A stretch of DNA of 60,000 bases from Nematostella vectensis (Eukaryota; Cnidaria; Anthozoa; Actiniaria; Edwardsiidae): contig NC_064038.1 in the NCBI RefSeq assembly GCF_932526225.1, positions 9,301,070-9,361,069 of the forward strand. Reading direction: 5' to 3'. Each line of letters begins with the position of its first letter. Positions within the stretch are counted from its first letter, which is position 1. Positions 39,101 through 49,136 of the stretch are shown in pieces. The translations under genes were made by a program, and so were the position numbers. The notes under the pieces are model-generated. The model worked only from the letters and a program-made list of their open reading frames with translations, ran no database searches and was not told the DNA's origin.

Positions 39101-40958
39101 AAAGAGCGTGCAACGATTTCCTTCGAGGATCCCTTTAAATAATGATAACTAATACTAAACAAAATACACATCGAATAAATGTTTATTTTCAACATCTCAA
39201 AACTTTCATTTACACCGTGATGAAAATGACCTCTTCGGTCTCTTAAAAATATTTGTGTAATTTTTTTTATTGATTCTTTATTAATATCAAAAACAGAGAA
39301 AAATGTTAAATAGGCCCCCGGCCAGTGAATTTTAATCAAGTTTCGTTTAAAGTTTCAAGTAAACAGATGTCAGAGTATAGCTTTCATCCTTACATTACTC
39401 TTCAATAATTGTTAAATTTTGAGAAAGGATTTTGGAAAGAAACGACAGCTTTCGCACTTAAAAAAACATTTTTCGCAGGTAAACTTTCTGTTTGTTCCGA
39501 CTTTTGTAACCTCACGTCACCTTTGAGCTCCTTACACACTTCCTAATTGCATTGTTATTTCCAAGGATGCCTGAAGAAAAAGCATTTTGTCACAACCTCA
39601 TTTTTAAACTCAATGTTAATAAAGAAGATTTCCTGCTTTTTCATTACTCGTCAAGACTGTTTCATGATGATAAAAAAAACGTAAAACAAAGATTTTTTGA
39701 GTCAGATAAAATGTAATTTTTGGATTGGTGGGAATTAAAATCGCGAAGTAAATGAAAATGCAAAGTTTGTTTATTGTATGAGGGAGACATTTTATTTCCT
39801 TTTGTCATAAACCACCCTTTTATAAATGAACACAAATGATTAAGGCTTTATTGGGAGATCTTTTTAAGACCTGGGTGTTTTCCGTAGTTTGATTTGTGTA
39901 CCTTAAAGATTTTGATCCTGTCAAAACCTAGTGTATTTGTAAGTTTATCTTGCAGGGATTTCGGTCTCTATGACCCTTAGGGCTTCTGCTAACTGCCTGT
40001 TAATCTGCCGTATCCTAGATTCAAAAACGGTCTCTAAATTATGTGCTTGTTTTATGTTTTAAAAGAATGGAGTTAAAAAAATCGTTACATCTTATAAAAA
40101 TATTTGATATACTTTATAAATATATTTGCTGGATGATGAAGGGCATTTCTAGATACTTTTAGCATTTCTTGTGTTATGACGAAAAGTATTCTATTGTGTA
40201 AAAAGCATCGACACTTTTCTTTTTCACTTTTTCATAACTAGCAACTTTATATTTCTATATCGCAAAAATAAGACGGCCGATCCAGAAAGGAGGGAGGGTC
40301 CAAAAGAACCAATATATGCTTGTTAAATGCAATGTTTTATAATTCACCAAATTCAAAATCAGAAATATCACTATGGCTTCAGTCCCTAATTAAGCCGACT
40401 GTAAGTATGATTTCTTCCCTTCCAAGGCTTGAAAGATTCTGGCATATTTTCCATCAATTGCATCGTCCTTTAAAACACTAATAATGCATGTGGATAACAA
40501 CGTTGGCTTAGAATTTTCTAGAATTTCACATGATCAGTGGCGTTGCACACTGTGTTCACAGCGCCATACCGTGTCAATGTTTGATCATCAATCTATGATT
40601 TATGTATGGTCATTTATGGGTTTTGATAGCTATATATTAATATATCATTCATAAGGGAATTGGTGACCTCGTACGTTCGACCTTCAAAACCGCAATCCAT
40701 GTGGTATTGAGCAGCATTGTCCATAGATAAACCACAACGATAAACGAACATGCATGTATGACTCATGCTTGCGCGAGTTTATTTTACCCGACTTCCTCCA
40801 CGTGTTTCGAATTTATTCTGATGAGCTATAATTTCTAAAAGTCTAAAATTGTAGCTGCCAAAACTATTCAAAGAGTATGGAGAAACACTGGCGGGAATTT
40901 TCAGCGTCGTATAGACAAAATAAATTGGCTTGCGTTGCCAGCGATGGACAGATATTAT
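36169..40958. other. Gene-free stretch
   Basis: AT-rich with a C-tract at about 39018-39050. A minus-strand frame of 73 codons at 38500-38721 has a protein-like composition but no domain. Nothing else was recognised. Confidence 0.45.
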
Positions 40959-41150
40959 AGCCAAATTCGTTGTTGCGACGCCTCCCAGAATCGAAAATTC
41001 CTTTTTTCGCTTGGGAACAGCGCGTAGTCAATCGAACCAAACAATCAAAACTAGACAAACCACCCCCAAAGCTTGTGTCTGACTACGCGCTATTCCCAAA
41101 CGAGACAAGGATTTTGGATTCGCCGCGGTCGTGCAACAACGAATTTGGCT
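40959..41150. mobile_element. Hairpin (MITE-like) element, about 192 bp
   Basis: It starts AGCCAAATTCGTTGTTGC and ends with the exact reverse complement. Inside, gcgcgtagtca on the left is matched by tgactacgcgc on the right. Arms are about 75 bases with indels, and the loop is C- and A-rich. No target-site duplication could be defined. Non-coding; the frames that cross it on both strands are mirror images of the inverted repeat. Confidence 0.8.
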
Positions 41151-44103
41151 GTAACACTCGAAAACGACTGAATACAATGCTTCATTACTCTAAAGCGGTT
41201 ATTATAATTTTGGAGTAGAAATATCTAGAATTAGAGTAAACAGAACCCCCCCCCCCCTCCCAACCACCAACACACACGCACACCACCACCAGAACCAAAA
41301 AACAAACCAATAAGAACCTCTCACCACTAAAACCCAAAAACTAGTAGTAAATTTAGTAAGCCATTTCCTCTAAGTAAACTAAACATTCGTTCTCTTAATT
41401 TTTGTGTGTCGGCGTCAAAAGTCACATTCTGCAATCCAAAACGCACCGCGCTATAAAACATCACTTTGACAAATCGTTTTTCCAACTTGTTTTATTGTGT
41501 ACTGGCTCATAGCTCACTTAGAACAACCTTACTATGCTTAGAAACGCTTATAGAGTACTTTTAGATCAGAAAACTAAACAAATTTCATGAACAAAAATGT
41601 TATTGTGCCCCTCGCCGATTTCGACCTCATCTTCAACAACTTGTCTGCAAAGTTCGTCAAACCAACCACTTCAGACTTCCAACAGCGCCAGTTGCATACC
41701 ACCCAAGACGACTTCATTCTTTAGTTGGAATTGTTTATTTTTATGAACTTAACCAGCAATTGTCCGTGAATTGGTGATAAAGTTCTTTGAAAGACTGCAG
41801 CCATTGGAATAACATTCCACGTCGCGTCTTGTATTTAACTCGTGTTTTCATTGTCAACAAGCCGGGACGAAAGGTCATTCCAAGCGTGCTATAGGATTTC
41901 ATATAGTTTTCCCATTTACACTAGCTCTTTTGTTCTCGTGAGAAACAAACTAGGGGAATACACGCAAAGACTAGTCGGTTTTACCTTGTCAACAAACCTC
42001 GTCCAAAGGTTATTTTGAACAATAACGGGTAAAGATGGCTGACAAGAATGTGTCAGCTCCCCGGTTCCATAGTCTAGCGAAGTAAAACTGAAGGCAGGAG
42101 AACGTTTCGATTTTTAATTCACATGTGTTTGCCAGTTGTTTCTCGTCCTCAATTGGAACGGTACTTCCCGGAAATAACGATATTATTAGAACCAAGAACG
42201 GCATGTTAACTTATAAGTTATGCGAAGCGTTGAAATTGAAAAAAATTCAAAAGACGAGATTCCCGAACTGGGCGCACGTTTTGTGGTTTACAAGGATCTT
42301 TTTTAAGAATAATGTTGGACGAGTTTTCAATAAAAATAACTATAAGCAAACGAGTATATAAAGCTTTACATACATTAGCATGTGAAGTTTATTCAGCCAA
42401 AGTTCCCAGGCTGACTTTGCCCAATTCCGGCCCATTTATTTGCACTTCACGCCTCGGCATAACAGGAATGAATAGTGAGGCGCTGTTCGTTTGCTCTGTG
42501 GGGAATGAAGCACGTCTCGGCTGTATTTTCCCATGGAAAACCCAGAGTTCAGACGGAAATACGAACAGAAGTGTTGAGATATTTATTGTAAGGCAATTAG
42601 TGGCATCTAAAGGAACAATTATATTCCTGGCATTTGTTCAACGCCTCCCCTATTTCAAAGTAAAAGCCGCCCTAATTCTATATCAGTATTTGATTCAAAG
42701 TCGGTAGATAGGTCATCATTATAAATATGAATACCTCGGCGTTTGCAAAAGAAATTTAAACTGTCATTCCTATCGACGCATTCTCCTTATCTTTACACTA
42801 AATCGCGATGCGGAAAGTGCCGATTTCCGGAAACAAGCAGCATATTATTTTCGCTATTTTAATCTTTTTCCAAGTGGCACCATATTATTGTGCTATTTCA
42901 GGAATACTCACATAAAAGGCTTGTATGGTCGTCAAACAAACACTCGCACTAGAGAGCGCGTTACATATTTTGTCAGAGGTTAAGTAATGAGTTTCCAGTC
43001 CTCTCAACCGGGCAAGCTTAATCCGTATAGGCTTATTAGGCGCTCTCTACGAATTTATAATAACATGGTAAAGATGAAGGTTATTGGACATTTAAATGTT
43101 GAAAAAAAAAACTCTCGATCTTTCATATAACAGCTTGCTGTCGCCAAATCCTAAGCCACAAGTAACCCAAGCTCATATGGGATCAAAATGGGTAGAAACA
43201 CAGTGAACATATAGGAAAAAGTACATATCATTCAATCTTGTTTTAAAAACTGTCGTTTTTCTAGCTCGCTCGGTCATTTCCTTATTAGGCATTACATAAC
43301 ATATTTGTGAGTCCGCTTCAATCGTTTTATTTTCGCTTTTTTATCGCTCTAGGGCTTTGTAAGTCGAGAATTTTCACGTAAACTTTCAGGAATTCGTGTT
43401 TACTACGATTTTGCTGGCAGCCATCTTGGAAATGAAGCCTAGACCCAAACGTTTCAGAATATCACAGGTCTCCCGCGCGCTCGCCCCAGGCTCTTTTAGA
43501 CCATTTAGAAAAACGACAGCCATTGGGATTGATATGGACCTAGAAATTTATATGAAATTCTAAATTTCTGAAACTTACACTGTGTCTGCTGTTGTTGGTG
43601 TTGTTAGTGCCTCGGGCCGGTTCCTAGAAAGCAGGTTAGCACTAACCCAGTGATAAATAGGGCTATCTAGACTTTTGATTGGATAAAAAGGGCTTTATAT
43701 CCATGGGTTGACTACAGGTTGTCGAAGACCGGCGCTACGCCATAAACCCACATATGACTATGGGTAAAAAGCAAATGTCACAATCATATATAGCTTGCGT
43801 ATCAAGCTTTTCTGCGTGTTTTGGGGTCGAGGAAATAAGAAGAGAATGAGTGTTTTTTGACGGTTTGATCGCGCGAAAAATTGGACGAGCGCAAAAAAAG
43901 GAGAAGGGCTGGCGACAATCGACGCATAGATCTCTCGGAGACAGGAATAGATATAGTGGCCGAGGGGACTCCTGCGGTGGAGGCTATATCATATAAACAT
44001 CGGCGCAAAAGATTATGATCGAAACCATGATACCTTGACTGTATGCTCTAGAGAATGGGACTCCTGTGGTATAACCTCTAATCGAGTCTCACTCTTGATT
44101 ACT
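41151..44103. other. Gene-free stretch
   Basis: A C-run lies at about 41247-41258, followed by CA/CCA-rich sequence. A 131-codon plus frame (42312-42707) has no domain or splice context. No RNA gene was recognised. Confidence 0.45.
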
Positions 44104-44185
44104 TAAATGTGGACTTTAGAAGCACACTAGCATACACACATTGGCACCAGTCGGGCCAAGACGGGACGCTAGCACAGTCTATTAC

Positions 44186-44253
44186 CCGTGCAGTTCGGCA
44201 ACCATGGACAGCTGTTTCGTCCTTATTAGGACTCGTCAGCATGGCATAGCCGG
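44186..44253 (-). ncRNA. Type I hammerhead ribozyme, copy 1
   Basis: Reading the minus strand: outer stem I strand, inner stem I CCATG, catalytic CTGACGA, stem II GTCC with loop TAATAA closing on GGAC, catalytic GAAA, a minimal stem III CAGCTG, then the cleavage triplet GTC followed by CATGG, which pairs with CCATG. Every invariant core base is present. Cleavage is predicted between 44207 and 44206. Outer stem I (CCGG against ACGG) has one mismatch here. Stem III is a self-complementary palindrome with hardly any loop, so the ribozyme may work best as a dimer, as known for animal retrozyme hammerheads. Confidence 0.88.
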
Positions 44254-44540
44254 TTTGCCTCAGTTAAACTTCATCGGCAAAAAAAACTGCAGGGCGACTT
44301 CGACTCGAACGAAGTGCTTTAAACCACAGCTTAGATCCATGTGGGATCTAGAGCTGCGACCGGGCTAGCGTGATGCCAATTGTGCGGATCACGCATGCGA
44401 CCTTTGCTAGTCTAAAACTCCGTCGGATAGCCAAACTATCCTTGCGAGTATGTATACATAAATGTGGACTTTAAAAGCACACTAGCATACACACATTGGC
44501 ACCAGTCGGGCCAAGACGGGACGCTAGCACAGTCTATTAC

Positions 44541-44607
44541 CCGTGCAGTTCGGCAACCATGGACAGCTGTTTCGTCCTTATTAGGACTCGTCAGCATGGC
44601 ATAGACG
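44541..44607 (-). ncRNA. Type I hammerhead ribozyme, copy 2
   Basis: It has the same core, stem II and stem III as copy 1. Outer stem I here pairs perfectly (CCGT with ACGG). The interior of stem I has an asymmetric loop (CTATG against TTGCCGAACTGC) of the kind that makes tertiary contacts with the stem II loop. Cleavage is predicted between 44562 and 44561. This is the better-formed of the two copies. Confidence 0.9.
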
Positions 44608-44616
44608 GTTTGCCTC

Positions 44617-45323
44617 CCCAATCACACAAATCAAGATGATTCGTGAAATACTATTGTTATACAGTTGACCCCCTATAACTGGAATACTCAGTAACTGGAC
44701 CCTTCCGCTCGAATCATCTACAAGAGAACCTCTGAAGCGAGCAACAGTAAAACATTGTATTTAAAAAACACATTTACTGAGCGAGCAATGCGTAAGCAAG
44801 AAATCGATCATTATAGCACATGACCTGAAACAAAACAAGCATACAAGCACATTGCACGTGTCAAAACCACATTTGATGGACCATATTCAAGAGCCCTGTA
44901 TTTTTTCCCTGTAACTCTACCATCAGACTGTGATACATGTTGAAATATTTATTATCACAACATCGCCATGTGGGAGGAAACGAGACATTTGAAGTGATCA
45001 TGTAATATCTGTCATAGTGTGAAATAAAGGCAGACCTTTATTTTTTTTATTTTTTTATTTTTTTTTTGCCTGACGTGTTTTGGTCTTTTCTAACGCCCAC
45101 AAACCACAGCCCTTCAAAACATTACACCAGCAGTCACGAAAACCCAATCCATCTGTGCATGCCATATAAGGAGCGTCTGAGCTCTTCCATATGCGTTCCG
45201 GGTCAGTGAGGGATGAGTGTTCATTAAAATACAAGACACCTTAATATTTCCCCCTCCTTTCATTGTAAACATTTTTTTCCTGTGCAACCCCCCTTTCAGA
45301 ACCCCAAAATTTTTAGAGCCCCC
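44617..45323. other. Gene-free stretch
   Basis: T-rich tract near 45040-45066 and C-rich phrases near 45250-45323. A C-rich phrase with aaaattttta-gag/cac-cccc recurs beyond the foldback element near 48250. No gene. Confidence 0.5.
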
Positions 45324-45329
45324 TGTATC

Positions 45330-45990
45330 ACCCATAAATGTAATAACACCCATAAATGTAATAAACAGTCAACCATAAATGTAATAACAACCATAAATGT
45401 AATAACACCCATAAATGTAATAACACGTTACCCATAAATGTAATAAACAGTCAACCATAAATGTAAGAACACATCGCCCATAAATGTAATAAACAGTCAA
45501 CCATAAATGTAAGAACACGTCGCCCATAAATGTTATAAACAGTCAACCATAAATGTAAGAACACATCGCCCATAAATGTAATAAACAGTCAACCATAAAT
45601 GTAATAACACGTTACCCATAAATGTAATAACACCCATAAATGTAATAACACGTTACCCATAAATGTAATAAACAGTCAACCATAAATGTAATAACACCCA
45701 TAAATGTAATAACACCCATAAATGTAATAACACGTTACCCATAAATGTAATAAACAGTCAACAATAAATGTAAGAACACATCGCCCATAAATGTAATAAA
45801 CAGTCAACCATAAATGTAAGAACACGTCGCCCATAAATGTCATAAACAGTCAACCATAAATGTAAGAACACATCGCCCATAAATGTTATAAACCACGTTA
45901 ACCATTAATGTAAGAACACGTCGCCCATAAATGTTATAAACCACGCCAACCATAAATGTAATAACACGTCGCCCATAAATGTTATAACTT
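45330..45990. repeat. Minisatellite, left arm of foldback element
   Basis: About thirty copies of the core cataaatgtaat, joined by variable short linkers (aacac, aaacagtcaac, aacacgttac, gaacacatcgc). The linkers form higher-order units of about 18 to 39 bases, so the array has grown both by single cores and by composite units. Confidence 0.93.
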
Positions 45991-46084
45991 ATAATTTTGA
46001 CTCATAGGAACAGCATTAGACAACCAAACTTGGCAGATGTCATGTAGGTGTCAAGGGGGGTGCAACGATATGTCTACTGAGCAT

Positions 46085-46215
46085 GACATCATCGATGACG
46101 TCACTAAAAACGGCAATACTCATATCTTATCATAGAAACATCATAAGGCGGTCTAACTTGGCAGATGTCATGTGGGTTTCACCGCCTCGGCATGACGTCA
46201 TCGATGACGTCATCA
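46085..46215. promoter_or_regulatory. Cluster of TGACGTCA palindromes in the foldback element
   Basis: Full CRE/ATF-type octamers TGACGTCA occur at about 46096, 46194 and 46206. Two more occur in the right arm at about 47698 and 47710, spaced so that pairs sit about 12 bases apart around a cgat or ttaa centre. CREB/ATF-family factors recognise this word in animals; use here is unproven. Confidence 0.35.
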
Positions 46216-46246
46216 AGAACAGCTGTAAACTTTATGTTATCCTAAT

Positions 46247-46335
46247 TGAACTCATTGTCATTACACGCGACCTCGGCGGATTCAAGATCGTCGTCTGGAT
46301 TGGGATCGTTTGGGATTAGCGCGTAGTCAATCAAC
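46247..46335. repeat. Diverged arm of the 41-kb hairpin family
   Basis: The stretch ending tcgtttgggattagcgcgta followed by gtcaatc matches the right arm (reverse strand) and left arm of the 40959-41150 element, with a diverged cggcggattc-like segment before it. A single arm, not a full element. Confidence 0.5.
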
Positions 46336-47814
46336 GCCTGACGTTGGGGTGATCGAGACCAGCCGTCGCATCCAATGTGAATGGAAATCAATGGGAAATA
46401 GATTTCCAAGGAAAATCGAACTGCGTTTAGCGGGCTCTGCAGATAACATATCCCAATTCTATGGTTTATGCGCGATTGTGTTAAAGTGTTTTACCTCGGC
46501 TTTGTTGTGCATTAATTCCAGAAAGAATGCATATTCCATCATTATTTCATAGTTCTAATCATAATCCTTATTATTTTAAAAGGAAATAAAACGGTCATTT
46601 TACCCGTACACACAATGCAGTAAAATAATTTAAAGCGTCTAAACAATAATTAATCGAATACCAAGTTTAGAGGAAAGCACCGTAAGATTTCGGCAGAAAA
46701 AAAACTTGGTGACAACAGGTATAAGGAGAAATAAAACCTCTCATAGTCCTGCTGGATCACTCTCTTGCCGTAGTTTTCGATCGCGACTCACGACTGGGAA
46801 TTCGCAGTAATTGGCATTCGCGCACGATAAAATACGGGCCTAGAAGTTGTGGTTTCTCTGGTAAACTGTCAAACTATCAATTTTGTTTTCTATTTAGTAT
46901 CACGAGAGAACAATGCTGTTTTAATTAGATCCTGTATTGTTACCGACAATAAAGCCGGTATCCGGTAGTAAGCAAGTATCAACCGATCAGCTGAATTGTG
47001 CTTTATTATAAAATACATTACGGGCGAATAGGGCCACCATTAGCGCGAGGCTCTAGCAGAAACGGAAAGAAATCTTAAAAATCCCCTAAAGGATGGCAGT
47101 TGGTAAAAATTTTATACCCTAAAAGGTCGATTTCCCCGTCTACTTTTCTGGAGAGTCCCCCGCGGGCCGCCCGCCTCCAGGCATTTGTTTTCACTCTTTC
47201 TTTGTAAAACTTCTAGAACCCATGCGTTGTTTAGCCCGAGTTTTTAGCGGTTTTCGGCAATAGTGGTAAACGATAGACTTCGAAGTGCTCTACAAATCGA
47301 AGGCTGCGCTCCGAAAACCGTTCGCACGCGTCGCACGCGTACCTAAGATCGGACATACATGTTTTAAGTTATTTTTTATATTATGTTTTAAGTTATTGTT
47401 TATATTTTTAAACAAAGATAAAAACCGGCCACCCGCATGCGATAATTTGAAAGATTTTATTCATTGTTCTTAATTGTCGGTTCGGAACTCTACGACATTG
47501 ATTGGTTATATATAATTAACATATATATTTTTTATTATTTCCGTTTATAAGGTTTTCTTTGTTTAGGGCGCTTGGGTTTTCCCCTAGGTGTATTTCGGTT
47601 TCCGGTCCTTTTCACCTTTGACTCCTACATGACATCTGCCAAGTTAGACCGCCTTATGATGTTTCTATGATAAGATATGAGTATTGCCGTTTTTAGTGAC
47701 GTCATTAATGACGTCATGCTCAGTTGACATATTGTTGCACCCCCTTGACACCTACATGACATCTGCCAAGTTTGGTTGTCTAATTTTGTTTCTATAAGTC
47801 AAAATTATAAGTTA

Positions 47815-48065
47815 TAACATTTATGGGCGACGTGTTCTTACATTTATGGTTAACGTGGTTTATAACATTTATGGGCGACATGTTCTTACATTTATGGTTG
47901 ACTGTTTATTACATTTATGGGCGATGTGTTCTTACATTTATGGTTGTTATAACATTTATGGGCGACCTGATATTACATTTATGGTTGTTATAACATTTAT
48001 GGGTGCCTTGTTATTACATTTATGGTTGTTATAACTTTTATGGGTGTTATTACATTTATGGGTGA
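47815..48065. repeat. Minisatellite, right arm of foldback element (inverted)
   Basis: The same array in reverse orientation: attacatttatgg cores with linkers gcgacgtgttct, ttgactgttt and ttgttataac. It has fewer copies than the left arm. A 62-codon frame at 47846-48034 is only the translated repeat. Confidence 0.93.
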
Positions 48066-48069
48066 TACA

Positions 48070-49136
48070 CCCCCCACTCCATTACGACCTCCTTGTTTGA
48101 GTTGATGTTGAAGTTTATATCCATAACCTGTATCGGTAAATCCAACTGTTATATACAAGCTGGAAATAAAGACAAAATTTTAAAATACAGGACCCCCCTC
48201 CCCCTCAAAGGACCTTTTTTCGGAGTTCCCCCCCCCTTTTGGTGGTTAAAAAAATTTTAGCACCCCCCCCCCCCATATCTTCCCTTACACCTCCCCCCCC
48301 CCCTTGGTTTATTTGATGAACACTCCCTAGGAACGCCCCTTTGTCTATTTTATTTTCATAACCACTTGGCACGACCTAAAAGCTTTAAACCCATTTATTT
48401 AAAGAAAAAGTCACAGTCCCCAGAAAAATTAATTAAATAAGAAGAAACAAAAACTATGATTGATAACGCTCGTGTACATTTGGGTGCTTTATTCACAGTT
48501 TTGTCTGCGTACGAAAAGCGAACTATAATACTTTATATGATATATAAAAATGCTTAAAAATCAATGTGCTTTATTCTTACGCTTAAGAGTAGAACGTGGA
48601 GCTTCAAAAACTTCGACGACGGCTCAGTGACAAGGGAGACGACAGTTATCAAATTTCCATTGAACAAATTTCGCTGCCGATGTAACACAAACTTGTTAAG
48701 AGCAACATGCGCTACCTTTGCCACTCTGGCAGTTTTCCGAAGCCGATAAAAATGCAATGAACACTACAAAAACCTCCTTGTCATGAAGTTTGTGTAAAAT
48801 AGAAGCTGTGATTTTCGCCGTGATTCTCAGTCAAGTTCAAGTTAGTCGAGTTTTTAGGTGGGTTTTAGGGTGTTTGTGAGGGCCCTATAGGAGCGAAATG
48901 ATTAAATGATTGGTTAAAATGATTTACAATTGAAATGAAATGAAACTGCCATTCATCTTTTGAAAATCCATCTGGTCTGCATTTAGTCCCAGACAGGTCC
49001 CAATGAGATTCCGCACTCACAGTTATGTGAAGAAAATTTTCTTAGAGAAAAACACCCACCTGTTTTGTGTTGATGGAAAAACACCAAAACCTTAACCTTA
49101 TTCTTTGAGCACAAAATAAGCGAACGTGAAAGATAA
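48070..49136. other. Gene-free stretch, probable 3' flank of the minus-strand gene
   Basis: C-runs lie at 48190-48305. A TTTATT (AATAAA on minus) near 48488 and another near 48569 could be polyadenylation signals for the minus-strand gene. Nothing coding was recognised. Confidence 0.4.

Larger units (their letters stand above)
44104..44616 (-). mobile_element. Hammerhead-ribozyme retrozyme, 355-bp unit in about 1.4 copies
   Basis: A 158-bp segment at 44104-44261 is repeated at 44459-44616 with two mismatches, exactly 355 bases apart. Each copy contains a type I hammerhead ribozyme on the minus strand (separate entries). Self-cleavage at both would release a 355-nt RNA. This arrangement, two direct hammerheads bracketing a few hundred non-coding bases, is the published hallmark of retrozymes, non-autonomous elements that spread through circular RNAs. 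Near identity of the copies suggests recent insertion. On the minus strand the middle also carries a hairpin of six base pairs closing the 7-base loop TTCGAGT (about 44294-44312), which resembles a tRNA T-arm. Target-site duplications were not visible. Confidence 0.8.
45324..48069. mobile_element. Foldback-type DNA element with minisatellite arms, 2.75 kb
   Basis: The outer ends are inverted: TGTATCACCCATAAATGTAA at 45324 and its reverse complement ending at 48069. Both arms start with a minisatellite built on cataaatgtaat and continue inward into a unique inverted segment. The left segment (about 45984-46172) and right segment (about 47625-47815) match with few differences, for example caaccaaacttggcagatgt and ataaggcggtctaacttgg. 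The left arm is about 850 bp and the right about 445 bp; they differ in minisatellite copy number. The 1.45-kb centre has no transposase-like frame. Runs of 5-6 C abut both ends and could be a target duplication, but that is ambiguous. Probably a non-autonomous DNA transposon. Confidence 0.8.

Noticed and set aside
42312-42707. 131-codon plus frame
   Set aside because: No recognisable domain, repeat or splice context.
44280-44445. A complete tRNA gene or tRNA-derived SINE head
   Set aside because: Only a T-arm-like hairpin is visible; no acceptor stem, anticodon arm or convincing A box.
44141-44621. Frames of 61-75 codons on both strands
   Set aside because: They fall on the ribozyme repeat, whose RNA structure explains the sequence.
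47846-48034. 62-codon repetitive frame
   Set aside because: Direct translation of the minisatellite.
45330-48065. CRISPR-like array of repeats and spacers
   Set aside because: Linkers are not unique spacers, cores are only 12 bases, the host is an animal, and the inverted arrangement fits a transposon.
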